14,737 nt of DNA, from the NCBI GenBank assembly GCA_964479405.1, contig CAYZMA010000026.1:1-14737 (forward strand). Direction: 5' to 3'. This DNA is from JAMCZU01 sp964479405. Its GTDB lineage: Bacteria; Patescibacteriota; UBA1384; UBA12157; JAENIV01. The notes below the pieces were generated by a model. It was not told the origin of the DNA. It did not search any database and was given only the letters and a program-made list of their open reading frames with translations. The translations under genes and the position numbers were made by a program. Shown piece after piece: positions 6,006-12,482 of the stretch (its first letter is position 1; each line of letters opens with the position of its first letter).

Positions 6006-7105
6006 AAAAGAAAATTTTAGAAATAATCGGTGATGCGACTTTGGCGGGAGCGCCACGGCATTTATTGACGCTTTTGGAAAATTTTGATTACAAAAAATTT
6101 GAACTTTTTGTAATTTGTCCACCCGGGCCATTGGCAGGAGAAATTAAAACTCTTAAAGAATCGGTTAATTTATATATTGTCCCGATGCACTCTAAGCTAG
6201 ATATTAAATCAATCAAAGAAATAAGAGCTAATATCAAACATATTAAACCAGATTTGATTCATGTTCATGGCACTCGCGCTGGTTCACTGGGGAGATTGGC
6301 GTCAATTGGTTTAAGAATTCCTTTAATTTATACTGAACATCTTTGGACAAAAGACTACCATTTGTCTTCGCATTTGGAAAATATTTTACAAGTGACGGGA
6401 ATGTGGTTTTTAGATATGTTCACTACACAAAATATTGCTGTTTCCCAAGCAGTCAAAGATTTTATGGTCGGAAGTCAAGTTTCCCGGGCGGAAAAAATTA
6501 CGGTTATTTATAATGCCATCAAATTATCTAAAAAGAAAGCCAAAATATTTTCCGACAAAGATATTACTTTAGGCACAGTTGGCACTTTGAATTTGCAAAA
6601 AGGGATTCAACATTTAATTTTGGCTTTGCCAAAAATTCTTAAAGAATTTCCGCGGACAAAGCTGGTAGTGGTGGGTGAAGGTTTTTACAAGGATCATTTG
6701 AAGGAATTGGTGAAAAAAAAGAAGCTTGATAAATCGGTTATTTTTACCGGTTTTGTTAAAGAAATTGAAGACGAAATGATTAATTTTGATATTTATGTTC
6801 AGCCTTCAATTTCGGAAAGTTTTGGGCTAGCTATTGTTCAAGCAATGGATTTGGGTTTGCCGGTAGTTGCCACCAATACGGGTGGTATTCCTGAAGTTGT
6901 TACAACTGGCAAATCTGGTCTTTTGGTAGAAGCGGGCAGTCCCCCGGCTCTAGCTAATGCTATTATAACTTTAATTCGCGATCCGGAAAAAGCTAAAAAA
7001 ATGGGTCAATTGGGCGAGGAAGAGGCAAAAATTAAATTTAACTTAAAAGATCTCATCGAAGAAACGGAAGGAATTTATGAAAAGGTTGCTCAAAACAGGA
7101 CTTAG
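6002..7105 (+). CDS. Glycosyltransferase, GT4 family (GT-B fold)
   Basis: Transfers a sugar from a nucleotide-sugar donor to an unidentified acceptor at the cytoplasmic side of the membrane. The 367-aa length is normal. The N-terminal acceptor domain begins MKKKILEIIG with an AGAPRHL loop (15-21), and has DLIHVHGTRAG (84-94) and IYTEH (109-113). The C-terminal donor domain shows GTVGTLNLQKGI (191-202), VVVGEG (222-227), FTGFV and SESFGLAIVQAMDLGLPVVAT (271-291). The E-x7-E motif reads Glu272-x7-Gln280, and the Arg usual in 'GRLxxxKG' is Thr. Both positions vary in the superfamily, so activity is still likely. It overlaps the following PIG-L deacetylase by 29 nt, so the two are coupled. The pairing recalls MshA/MshB and BshA/BshB thiol pathways as well as envelope glycan genes; the substrate is unknown. 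Confidence 0.9.
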   Translation: MKKKILEIIGDATLAGAPRHLLTLLENFDYKKFELFVICPPGPLAGEIKTLKESVNLYIVPMHSKLDIKSIKEIRANIKHIKPDLIHVHGTRAGSLGRLASIGLRIPLIYTEHLWTKDYHLSSHLENILQVTGMWFLDMFTTQNIAVSQAVKDFMVGSQVSRAEKITVIYNAIKLSKKKAKIFSDKDITLGTVGTLNLQKGIQHLILALPKILKEFPRTKLVVVGEGFYKDHLKELVKKKKLDKSVIFTGFVKEIEDEMINFDIYVQPSISESFGLAIVQAMDLGLPVVATNTGGIPEVVTTGKSGLLVEAGSPPALANAIITLIRDPEKAKKMGQLGEEEAKIKFNLKDLIEETEGIYEKVAQNRT

Positions 7106-7883
7106 TTTAGTTGCTCTTCGCAAGGCTCTTGGTTTTTCAAGTTTTTTTGCGGCAACTAAATTTGATCTTCACCTTAGTCAACCCAAATTAGAATTTAAAA
7201 ATGCTTTGGTTCTTTCGCCGCATCCGGATGATGATGCTTTTGGTTTAGGCGGAACAATTAAAAAAATGACCACCGCCGGGACAAAAGTGACGGTGGCTTA
7301 TTTTTGCGATGGCTCGGGCGGAGTGCCAGAAGGTCGTGGCGCTGGTGAAGAACTGGGTGTTTTGCCTAGAAAAGATGAAAGTTTAATTTCTCGGCGTAAA
7401 ACTGAAACCGAAATGGCGTCTAAAATACTGGGGATAAATGAGCTAGTTTTTTGGGGCTATCCTGATGGCAAATTGGCATCTGGCACATCGGTAATTCGCG
7501 CTTTACAAGACTTGATTAAGAGAATTAAACCTGATATAATCTTTTTACCTTCTTTTTTAGATAATCACGGCGATCACAGGGTAGTCAACGAAATTTTTAT
7601 TAATGCTTATCAAAATTTACAAGAAGTCCAAAAAGCTGAAATTTGGGCATATGAAATTTGGACACCCATTTTAGTAAATCGGCTAGTAGATATTACCTTG
7701 TATATTAAAACTAAAAGAGAAGCAATTTTAGCGCACGAATCGCAGATTAGATCGCGCGGATACGACAAAGCCATTTTAGGACTGAATCAATACAGGGCGG
7801 AGATTAATAAAATTTCCGGTTACGCCGAAGCCTTTTTCGCCGTCCCCTTTGATCTTTATTTAAAATTGTATCGGAAAAGTTAA
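7077..7883 (+). CDS. PIG-L/LmbE family zinc deacetylase
   Basis: Predicted Zn-dependent N-deacetylase acting on N-acetylglucosamine-type sugars. Zinc ligands fit SPHPDDD (His49 and Asp52, with catalytic Asp51) and HGDH (164-167, His167). Also typical are the SRRKTETEMASKILGI helix (105-120), the WGYPDG turn (126-131) and IIFLPSF before the HGDH motif. The family is usually 220-270 residues; this one has 268, with about 40 extra residues in front of the core that include a mildly hydrophobic stretch but no clear signal peptide. ATG 7077 lies inside the glycosyltransferase gene. The pair suggests a transferase-then-deacetylase sequence on one glycan or glycoside. A tRNA-Gln gene starts 6 nt after the stop and may be in the same transcript. 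Confidence 0.9.
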   Translation: MKRLLKTGLSLVALRKALGFSSFFAATKFDLHLSQPKLEFKNALVLSPHPDDDAFGLGGTIKKMTTAGTKVTVAYFCDGSGGVPEGRGAGEELGVLPRKDESLISRRKTETEMASKILGINELVFWGYPDGKLASGTSVIRALQDLIKRIKPDIIFLPSFLDNHGDHRVVNEIFINAYQNLQEVQKAEIWAYEIWTPILVNRLVDITLYIKTKREAILAHESQIRSRGYDKAILGLNQYRAEINKISGYAEAFFAVPFDLYLKLYRKS

Positions 7884-7888
7884 AATAT

Positions 7889-7959
7889 TCCCGGGTCGTA
7901 TAGCGGTAGTACGCGAGGTTCTGGTCCTCGTAACCTTGGTTCGAATCCAAGCCCGGGAG
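7889..7959 (+). tRNA. tRNA-Gln (anticodon CTG)
   Basis: Full cloverleaf: acceptor TCCCGGG/CCCGGGA (7889-7895, 7952-7958), D stem GTAT/GTAC with loop AGCGGTA, anticodon stem CGAGG/CCTCG with loop TTCTGGT, anticodon CTG at 7921-7923, variable loop TAAC, T arm CTTGG-TTCGAAT-CCAAG, and G73, usual for tRNA-Gln. CCA is not encoded. It reads CAG. Confidence 0.95.
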
Positions 7960-7971
7960 AAACCAAAAAAT

Positions 7972-7994
7972 TGTGATAATATAATAATGGAGGG
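7972..7994 (+). promoter_or_regulatory. Extended -10 and Shine-Dalgarno of the 100-aa membrane protein
   Basis: TGTGATAAT (7972-7980) or the overlapping TATAAT (7980-7985) is a -10 candidate, followed by GGAGGG (7989-7994) and ATG 8000. A nearly identical TTTGTGATATAATA occurs before 13073. No good -35 box is seen. Confidence 0.45.
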
Positions 7995-7999
7995 AAATT

Positions 8000-8302
8000 A
8001 TGAATCAACCACAGCCAGTTGGTCAAAATAATTTAGAATCGCGATCGAATAAAACAGCCAAAGCTGTGCTTTATATTTTAATATTTTTACTTCAAACACC
8101 TATTGATTACGCTATTGTATTTTTTTCATTTTGTAGTGGAACAGGATATGGTTGTCTATCAAAAGATTATACGAGTCAATCATTACCTTATGGCTTGATC
8201 CTTCTGATTGTAATAATAATAGTTGCTTTACTAATAACCATATTTAAAATTAAAAAAATATTTAAACCCCATGCCGCTAGTAATTTCAGTAATCTTACCT
8301 AA
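8000..8302 (+). CDS. Small two-TM membrane protein
   Basis: Not recognised. The 100-aa product has a polar N terminus of about 20 residues, a hydrophobic segment at about 22-44 (AVLYILIFLLQTPIDYAIVF), a short polar loop with two cysteines (CSGTGYGC) and a second very hydrophobic segment at about 64-85, then a basic cytoplasmic-type tail. ATG 8000 has GGAGGG five nt upstream. Cys46 and Cys52 in the loop could form a disulfide if the loop is outside. The next small membrane protein starts three nt after the stop, so the two are probably cotranscribed. The function is unknown. Confidence 0.7.
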   Translation: MNQPQPVGQNNLESRSNKTAKAVLYILIFLLQTPIDYAIVFFSFCSGTGYGCLSKDYTSQSLPYGLILLIVIIIVALLITIFKIKKIFKPHAASNFSNLT

Positions 8303-8305
8303 AAA

Positions 8306-8659
8306 ATGGTAGAACAACCTATTAGTAATAATCTGAGTACAACGAATATAGCTGCACCAGTAAAAAAACCGTATTCCTTAAAACCTATCGTAATTCTTGC
8401 TATAATAATTTTGCTATTAATGAGTATTTTTTTGATCCCATTTGAAGGCGATGGAGCTCTTGGCCTCTATTTTTTGTCATCATTTTTGATTGGAATTTTA
8501 TCAGTTGTTGGTTTAATACTATCGATGTCGTTCTTTCTAGATATAAAAGTTAAGAGTGCATTAACCACAATAATAAATATTATAGCATTAATAATTTACA
8601 TAAGCGGTTTATTGTGGGTAATTTTATTATTACTGCATATGTTTATTCCTTCAGGTTAG
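8306..8659 (+). CDS. Small three-TM membrane protein
   Basis: Not recognised. The 117-aa product has a polar N-terminal stretch of about 25 residues and then three hydrophobic segments at about 26-46, 52-78 and 88-112, separated by a short acidic loop (EGDG) and a short charged loop (DIKVK). It begins three nt after the previous stop with no visible Shine-Dalgarno, so its translation is probably coupled to that gene. The N-terminal region resembles the neighbour's in style (short polar tail, then membrane segments), but no clear sequence relation is visible. Its role is unknown. Confidence 0.65.
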   Translation: MVEQPISNNLSTTNIAAPVKKPYSLKPIVILAIIILLLMSIFLIPFEGDGALGLYFLSSFLIGILSVVGLILSMSFFLDIKVKSALTTIINIIALIIYISGLLWVILLLLHMFIPSG

Positions 8660-8823
8660 AATATTGTCGTAGATATCCTGCCATAGTGATTATTTAGCAT
8701 CGCCTTTTTTTGTCTAACCGATTCCCAATACTTAAAATCCGTTAATAATTTTCGAAAATTACCAGATACAGGGAGCCATGAACCAATTCATTGAAAATAT
8801 ATAATTTAAAAAAGGAGTAAGAA
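8660..8823. other. Non-coding gap
   Basis: No ORF of interest. TATAAT at 8800-8805 is a possible -10 for the next gene, but no -35 is seen; AAAGGAG (8811-8817) is its Shine-Dalgarno. A run of seven Ts near 8705 has no convincing hairpin in front of it. Confidence 0.35.
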
Positions 8824-9498
8824 ATGAACACGCGTAAAAAAATTATCTTTATAAGTGTAATGATCGTTGCTTTAGTTGTAATGGGTCTAATTGCTTACGG
8901 GGTCAGTAATGGACGATTTTCTTCTCCATTTACTGGTGCAGACACTGCCTTGTCTCCTAGACCCAGCTCAGTTGCCTCATCAATTTCGCCGACCCCACCG
9001 CCACTTTCGCCCAGACCTTCTTCGCTTTCACCTAGACCTTCTTCTGTTTCCACTCCTACTCTGACACCCACCTCGACTTCCAGTCCTACGCACGCTCCAC
9101 TGTCTCCTCAACCTTCATTGTCTTTCACCCCAACGCCAACTCTAACTTTTACCCCCACCTCCACTCCTACTTCTACATCAACACCGCCGGTATCATCTGA
9201 TACAATCTCACCAGTGGTAAAGATTTCAAGTCCGGTCGATGGCGCCAAAAATATTGGTCGCTACCTATTCTTTTTTAGCAGACACTATATGACTATTAAT
9301 AGCAGTGCCACCGATAATATTAAGGTAGTTAGAATGGAACTTTATATTGACGGTGCAATAAAGAGTAGTGTCGCTCAATCTTCTATTTCCTACAACTGGG
9401 ATGTTAGAGCGGCATCCAAGGGATCGCACGTAATTCAAGTAAAAGCCTATGACGCCGCTGGCAATATAGGCTTAAAAACAATTACAGTCTATAAGTAA
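8824..9498 (+). CDS. Membrane-anchored protein with Pro/Ser/Thr stalk and Ig-like domain
   Basis: Predicted surface protein of 224 aa. Residues 1-5 are basic, 6-26 are a membrane segment (uncleaved anchor or signal peptide). Residues about 40-125 are a Ser/Pro/Thr-rich low-complexity stalk with three LSPRPSS repeats and TPT-type units. Residues about 128-224 form one bacterial Ig-like domain of the type common in surface proteins: SPVVKISSPVDGAKNI start, TDNIKVVRMELYIDGA, YNWDVRAASKGSHVIQVKA and the AYDAAGNIG end. ATG 8824 has AAAGGAG seven nt upstream. The single Ig unit suggests binding to another surface structure or a partner, not a long adhesin. A weak hairpin and a stronger terminator candidate follow in the 314-nt gap. 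Confidence 0.8.
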   Translation: MNTRKKIIFISVMIVALVVMGLIAYGVSNGRFSSPFTGADTALSPRPSSVASSISPTPPPLSPRPSSLSPRPSSVSTPTLTPTSTSSPTHAPLSPQPSLSFTPTPTLTFTPTSTPTSTSTPPVSSDTISPVVKISSPVDGAKNIGRYLFFFSRHYMTINSSATDNIKVVRMELYIDGAIKSSVAQSSISYNWDVRAASKGSHVIQVKAYDAAGNIGLKTITVYK

Positions 9499-9634
9499 CA
9501 GTGGTACTATTATTAGATCTTGCTTTTCTCTCTAAGGAAAGATTTAACTATTTTTTTATTCTAAAAACTAACTAACCAAAATGAATGCGGTCGTCGTTAA
9601 AATGGTTAGTTAATTAACCCGTTAAAGTATTAAT

Positions 9635-9680
9635 ATTTAAATTATACCGCGATCGCGCTTAAATTTAGATTTTTTTTCTT
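9635..9680 (+). terminator. Symmetric hairpin with T-run, probable terminator
   Basis: ATTTAAATT (9635-9643) pairs with AATTTAGAT (9662-9670), nine pairs with one G-U. The centre is the perfect palindrome CGCGATCGCG (9648-9657), set between two 4-nt mismatched bulges. T8 follows directly (9671-9678). The distance from the previous stop (137 nt) is long for a terminator. Confidence 0.5.
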
Positions 9681-9755
9681 TTTGATTGATTTTTTCTGCA
9701 TATTGTTTGTCAACTTGTGCTATACTTAAATTGAACTGCAAAATATACAGAACTA

Positions 9756-9784
9756 TTGATTTAGATATATATTTGAGGTATAAT
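9756..9784 (+). promoter_or_regulatory. Sigma70 promoter of the Panacea gene pair
   Basis: TTGATT (9756-9761), 17-nt spacer, perfect TATAAT (9779-9784). The start near 9791 gives a leader of about 22 nt with AGAGGA (9804-9809) before ATG 9813. Confidence 0.7.
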
Positions 9785-9812
9785 TTAATACTTCAACAAA
9801 TCAAGAGGAAAA

Positions 9813-10361
9813 ATGAAAATACCTATCAGAAAATTAAAATCTATAATCTTATATTTCTGTACTTATACTGATCCAAAGTTTTTAGGCAAAGTTAAATTAA
9901 TGAAACTGTTCTACTTTGCTGATTTTATGCATATAAAGCAATATGGAGCTCCAATAACATTTGATAATTATGTCAATTTAGAGCACGGACCTATACCATC
10001 AGCTGTAAAAAATTTAGTTGATACTGCTTCTGATGACATTGATAATTCTGAATTAGCTGATATAATTTCCGTTGAGCGACCAGAAGGAATAGATATGTGT
10101 CGTATAATCGGACTTAGAAAATTTAGTGAAACGGATGCAAAACTTTTTTCAAAAGCAGAGTTAGAAACCCTTAAAAAAGTCTGCATTCGATTTGGTAATA
10201 AAAAAACTAAAGATATAGAAGACGCTTCACACAAAGAATCGGCTTGGCAAAAAACCAACTTATTAGATTCTATACCATATAGCTTAGCTTGTAATGATGA
10301 GGACTGTCAAATAAGTAAAGAGGAAATTGAGCTGTTGGACCAAATAATATGTCATCAATAA
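9813..10361 (+). CDS. Panacea (DUF4065/SocA-like) domain protein, predicted antitoxin
   Basis: A 182-aa soluble protein. Residues about 20-75 carry the diagnostic DUF4065/Panacea block: KVKLMKLFYFADFMHIKQYG then APITFDNYVNLEHGPIPSAV, matching the family pattern KLxKLLYFAdxxhlrxyGxpItxdxYvxxxxGPvpsxv. The region to about 182 is helical, with a late ESAW segment typical of the family. Panacea domains act as versatile antitoxins that neutralise unrelated toxins by direct binding (SocA in Caulobacter and PanAT systems). ATG 9813 has AGAGGA nearby and a consensus promoter. The next gene overlaps its end by 13 nt, the usual two-gene toxin-antitoxin layout. The family is firm; the antitoxin role is inferred. 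Confidence 0.85.
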   Translation: MKIPIRKLKSIILYFCTYTDPKFLGKVKLMKLFYFADFMHIKQYGAPITFDNYVNLEHGPIPSAVKNLVDTASDDIDNSELADIISVERPEGIDMCRIIGLRKFSETDAKLFSKAELETLKKVCIRFGNKKTKDIEDASHKESAWQKTNLLDSIPYSLACNDEDCQISKEEIELLDQIICHQ

Positions 10362-10750
10362 TCACTTTTGGAGATATTTTCAACTACAATGAGCAAGATT
10401 ATGTTTTTTTAGCAAAAACTGAAGATATTGTTTATGCCGCCAAGATACTTGATAGAGAACATTCAATTCTTTATAAAAAGATTTTTACCAAGATCTCTAA
10501 AAATAGTCAACGATCAAGTGAACTTACCCAGCGTTATTTGTATTGTTTCATTGAGTTAAAAACTGAAGATTTCAAGGAAAGAGTCTGCTATTATGGCAAA
10601 TCAGATAAAAGTGATGTTTCTGATTTTTTGGCAAATATATTTAGCAAATTAGACCAAGAGGACATTAGAGAGTTACACAAAGAACTATTAACAGATGATT
10701 TAGTTACAGAACAACTAAAAGAATTAGTGAAAGAGATTGAGCTTAAATAA
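10349..10750 (+). CDS. Putative toxin partner of the Panacea protein
   Basis: A 133-aa soluble protein I do not recognise. It starts at ATG 10349 inside the end of the Panacea gene (overlap 10349-10361) with no own Shine-Dalgarno, so translation is coupled. The N-terminal part (FGDIFNYNEQDYVFLAKTED) has the alternating hydrophobic pattern of a small beta-barrel opening with 'GDI', loosely like SH3-type or PemK-like toxins, and a further strand-like part lies at about 64-80 (YLYCFIELKTEDF). The last 40 residues are acidic/basic helices. No membrane segment is visible. The position downstream of a lone Panacea gene is the main support for a toxin role. Confidence 0.6.
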   Translation: MSSIITFGDIFNYNEQDYVFLAKTEDIVYAAKILDREHSILYKKIFTKISKNSQRSSELTQRYLYCFIELKTEDFKERVCYYGKSDKSDVSDFLANIFSKLDQEDIRELHKELLTDDLVTEQLKELVKEIELK

Positions 10751-10799
10751 TAGGTAATACTTTTGATAATTTCAAATATTTAAACAAAATTTAGTGTTC

Positions 10800-11198
10800 C
10801 TACTCCGTCGTTTTGCCATCAAATTCCGGTGAGTCGGCGACGGCTTCTTCTTTAGTTTTGCGGACGACACCATCTTGATGATGAGCGGGCGAATAGATAG
10901 TGTAAAGTTTAAGGGCTTCGGTTTCCGAAGTGTTAATAATATTATGCTCTGCGCCGGCGGGCACTATCACTGCCACGCCATCGGTAAGTTCATACTCATT
11001 TCCGTCAATAATAGCTTTTCCCTGACCTTTTTCAAAACGAAAAAACTGGTCGTTGTCTGTGTGGACTTCCATTCCAATTTCCTCTTTGGGAAGAAGGCTC
11101 ATTAGTACCAACTGACTGTGTTTTCCGGTATAAAGAACCTTGCGAAAATTCTCGTTTAGCAAGGTCTCTTTTTCAATGTTGTTGGTAAAACCTTTCAT
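10800..11198 (-). CDS. Cupin-domain protein
   Basis: A small single-domain cupin of 132 aa. Motif 1 is EVHTDNDQFFRFEKGQGKAI (His46; Gln51 at the place of the usual Glu), motif 2 is VIVPAGAEHNIINT (His85). The end YTIYSPAHHQDGVVRKTKEEA is typical of a widespread small-cupin family in bacteria and archaea whose role is not settled (sugar isomerase-like or metal/small-molecule binding). ATG at 11198 on the minus strand has AAAGGAG (complement of 11203-11209) 4 nt upstream and a promoter at 11226-11234. It is alone, convergent with the Panacea pair and divergent from the DUF4430 lipoprotein. No terminator is seen in the 49-nt convergent gap. Confidence 0.9.
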   Translation of the reverse strand: MKGFTNNIEKETLLNENFRKVLYTGKHSQLVLMSLLPKEEIGMEVHTDNDQFFRFEKGQGKAIIDGNEYELTDGVAVIVPAGAEHNIINTSETEALKLYTIYSPAHHQDGVVRKTKEEAVADSPEFDGKTTE

Positions 11199-11225
11199 TT
11201 GGCTCCTTTCTTTATTTACGACACA

Positions 11226-11234
11226 ATTATAGCA
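11226..11234 (-). promoter_or_regulatory. Extended -10 promoter of the cupin gene
   Basis: On the minus strand the sequence reads TG-C-TATAAT, a perfect -10 with extended TG. The -35 region is weak. The transcript would start near 11219, giving a leader of about 20 nt that contains the AAAGGAG site. Confidence 0.65.
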
Positions 11235-11285
11235 TGTTAAAGCGGTAAAGTGCTAATGTGTGAATTAAATTTCTTTCATCTGTAG

Positions 11286-11323
11286 TTGACAAGGAAGCAC
11301 TCAATTGATAACTTAAAGTTATC
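11286..11323 (+). promoter_or_regulatory. TTGACA box with overlapping palindrome (promoter/operator)
   Basis: A perfect -35, TTGACA (11286-11291), is followed after 17 nt by TAACTT (11309-11314), a poor -10. Exactly there lies a perfect inverted repeat GATAACTT-A-AAGTTATC (11307-11323). A dimeric repressor or activator site over the -10 is a reasonable reading. It would control the DUF4430 lipoprotein. Confidence 0.4.
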
Positions 11324-11369
11324 TTTGCAACCTTAATTTTTTGATTTTTAAATAGGGGAGGTGAGATGA

Positions 11370-11744
11370 TTGGACCGGCGAAAATTTCTGGAAATGATAG
11401 CAACGGCAATCGGGGGTATTTTTTCGTCTGTATTACTGGGTGGTTGTGGTGGTGGCACAAAAACCAAAGTTGTTTCGTCTGAACAGGAAGTAGTAGTAAG
11501 GATTAGTCTTAATCAAAAGCAGGTTAGGGTTGTATCTTTACCAGTTGAAAGTTCAGTTCTTGACGCTCTTAAAGTAGCATTTGTCTATGAAAGGAAGGCT
11601 TCGTTTGAAGATGTTAATAGCTTCACTACTATTGAGGGGATTTCCGGGCATTGGCAATACGAGGTTGACGGTGTAGAGCCACGCATTAATGCTCGAGATT
11701 ATTTGGTAACATCAGACTGTTCTGTTGGATTGATGTCTTTCTAA
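11370..11744 (+). CDS. DUF4430-type lipoprotein
   Basis: Predicted exported lipoprotein of 124 aa. The TTG start is supported by GGGGAGGTGA (11354-11363) upstream and because it gives a complete signal: DRRKFLEM (twin-Arg, Tat-like), hydrophobic stretch to residue 23, lipobox L-G-G-C with Cys26. An ATG at 11366 is out of frame. The mature part (about 40-124) follows the DUF4430/transcobalamin C-terminal-like pattern: VVVRISLNQKQVRVVSLPVE, SSVLDALKVA, then GHWQYEVDGVEPRINARDY and a final strand. This small domain binds ligands in cobalamin carriers; the ligand here is unknown. It is followed by a strong terminator and a second DUF4430 gene. Confidence 0.75.
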   Translation: MDRRKFLEMIATAIGGIFSSVLLGGCGGGTKTKVVSSEQEVVVRISLNQKQVRVVSLPVESSVLDALKVAFVYERKASFEDVNSFTTIEGISGHWQYEVDGVEPRINARDYLVTSDCSVGLMSF

Positions 11745-11758
11745 ACTGTTATCGTTTC

Positions 11759-11806
11759 GGTGGCGCTTTCAAAACAAATTCTTAAAAGAGAGTGCCACCT
11801 TTTTTT
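11759..11806 (+). terminator. Intrinsic terminator or attenuator between the DUF4430 genes
   Basis: A 12-bp stem, 11759-11770 with 11788-11799 (two G-U pairs), encloses a 17-nt loop and is followed by seven Ts (11800-11806). The next ATG (11816) is only 10 nt after the T-run and no promoter lies between, so downstream expression would depend on read-through. Confidence 0.85.
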
Positions 11807-11815
11807 AAAACCACT

Positions 11816-12463
11816 ATGAAAAAAAGTCTTAAACATGCTATCGTAATATTTTTTTGTTCGGCATTGGTTTTATTTATTATCTTTAGCCCAATTCTTCTAA
11901 GAAAAACAAAGATAAAAAGTCCGACCCAAAATAAAAAAGATTTTTCTAACAATTCGTCTGGAGTTGCAGTTCAAACTGAAAATAATCCTGAAAATAGTTC
12001 AGAGAATAAAAAAGAGTCTATCAATTCTGAAGAAATCATTAAAGAAGAAATTGTTGAAACTCTATCTGTTCAATCTGAGCAGTCATTTTCAAGTCCTGTT
12101 TCAAATCCTGTTCTTGCTCCGATCGCTAATACCACACCCACATTCACATTCACACCTATACCCACACCTCAAGAATTAGTAAATGTTGTAATCCATGGAC
12201 AAGGAAGGCAAAATTATAAGGTAAATTTAAAAAAAAACGATACCGCTTTTTCAGTTTTACTGAGAGCCTCGGAGGAGAATAGTTTTACTCTTGAATATCA
12301 AAATTACGAAGGTTTAGGCACTTTCGTTAATTGTATTGCTGGAATATGTGGCGGTCAGGATAATAAATACTGGATGTTTTATTATAATGGTCAATTTTCG
12401 CCAGTAGGGGCATCAAGCCAAGAAGTTTTTGCCACTGACACTACCATTTGGAAATTTGAATAA
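11816..12463 (+). CDS. Membrane-anchored DUF4430-domain protein
   Basis: A 215-aa extracytoplasmic protein. ATG 11816 is chosen; an upstream in-frame GTG at 11792 lies inside the terminator stem. Residues about 8-27 are a membrane anchor (AIVIFFCSALVLFIIFS). Residues about 30-120 form an Asn/Ser/Glu-rich, then Pro/Thr-rich linker ending in FTFTPIPTP. The DUF4430 domain follows (about 122-215): VNVVIHGQGRQNYKVNL, DTAFSVLLRASEENSF and the characteristic NKYWMFYYNGQFSPVGASSQ and DTTIWKFE end. Cys181 and Cys186 (VNCIAGICGG) may form a disulfide. No Shine-Dalgarno is close to the ATG, and the terminator upstream suggests attenuated expression. The DUF6580 gene follows after 19 nt. Confidence 0.8.
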   Translation: MKKSLKHAIVIFFCSALVLFIIFSPILLRKTKIKSPTQNKKDFSNNSSGVAVQTENNPENSSENKKESINSEEIIKEEIVETLSVQSEQSFSSPVSNPVLAPIANTTPTFTFTPIPTPQELVNVVIHGQGRQNYKVNLKKNDTAFSVLLRASEENSFTLEYQNYEGLGTFVNCIAGICGGQDNKYWMFYYNGQFSPVGASSQEVFATDTTIWKFE

Positions 12464-12482
12464 ATATTATTAAGGAGAATAA

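Larger units (their letters stand above)
9499..9812. other. 314-nt non-coding region with several inverted repeats
   Basis: In order it holds: a weak stem-loop (CTTTTCT 9523-9529 with AGGAAAG 9535-9541) upstream of a T-run at 9551-9557; an inverted repeat TAACTAACCA (9569-9578) / TGGTTAGTTA (9603-9612) with 24-nt loop; a 36-nt symmetric hairpin with T-run (9635-9680, listed separately); an extended -10 TGCTATACT (9718-9726) without a -35; and the promoter at 9756-9784. A 61-codon frame from 9686 is not credible. Confidence 0.6.

Noticed and set aside
9686..9871. 61-aa ORF before the Panacea gene
   Set aside because: It runs through two promoter candidates and overlaps a strong gene; composition is typical of AT-rich non-coding DNA.
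9968..10258. 96-aa minus-strand ORF opposite the Panacea gene
   Set aside because: Antisense shadow of a clear family member.
10875..11105. 76-aa plus-strand ORF opposite the cupin
   Set aside because: Antisense shadow; the cupin frame shows both family motifs and its own promoter.
11792..11815. GTG start for the second DUF4430 protein
   Set aside because: The codon lies inside the terminator stem; ATG 11816 gives a normal basic start before the membrane anchor.
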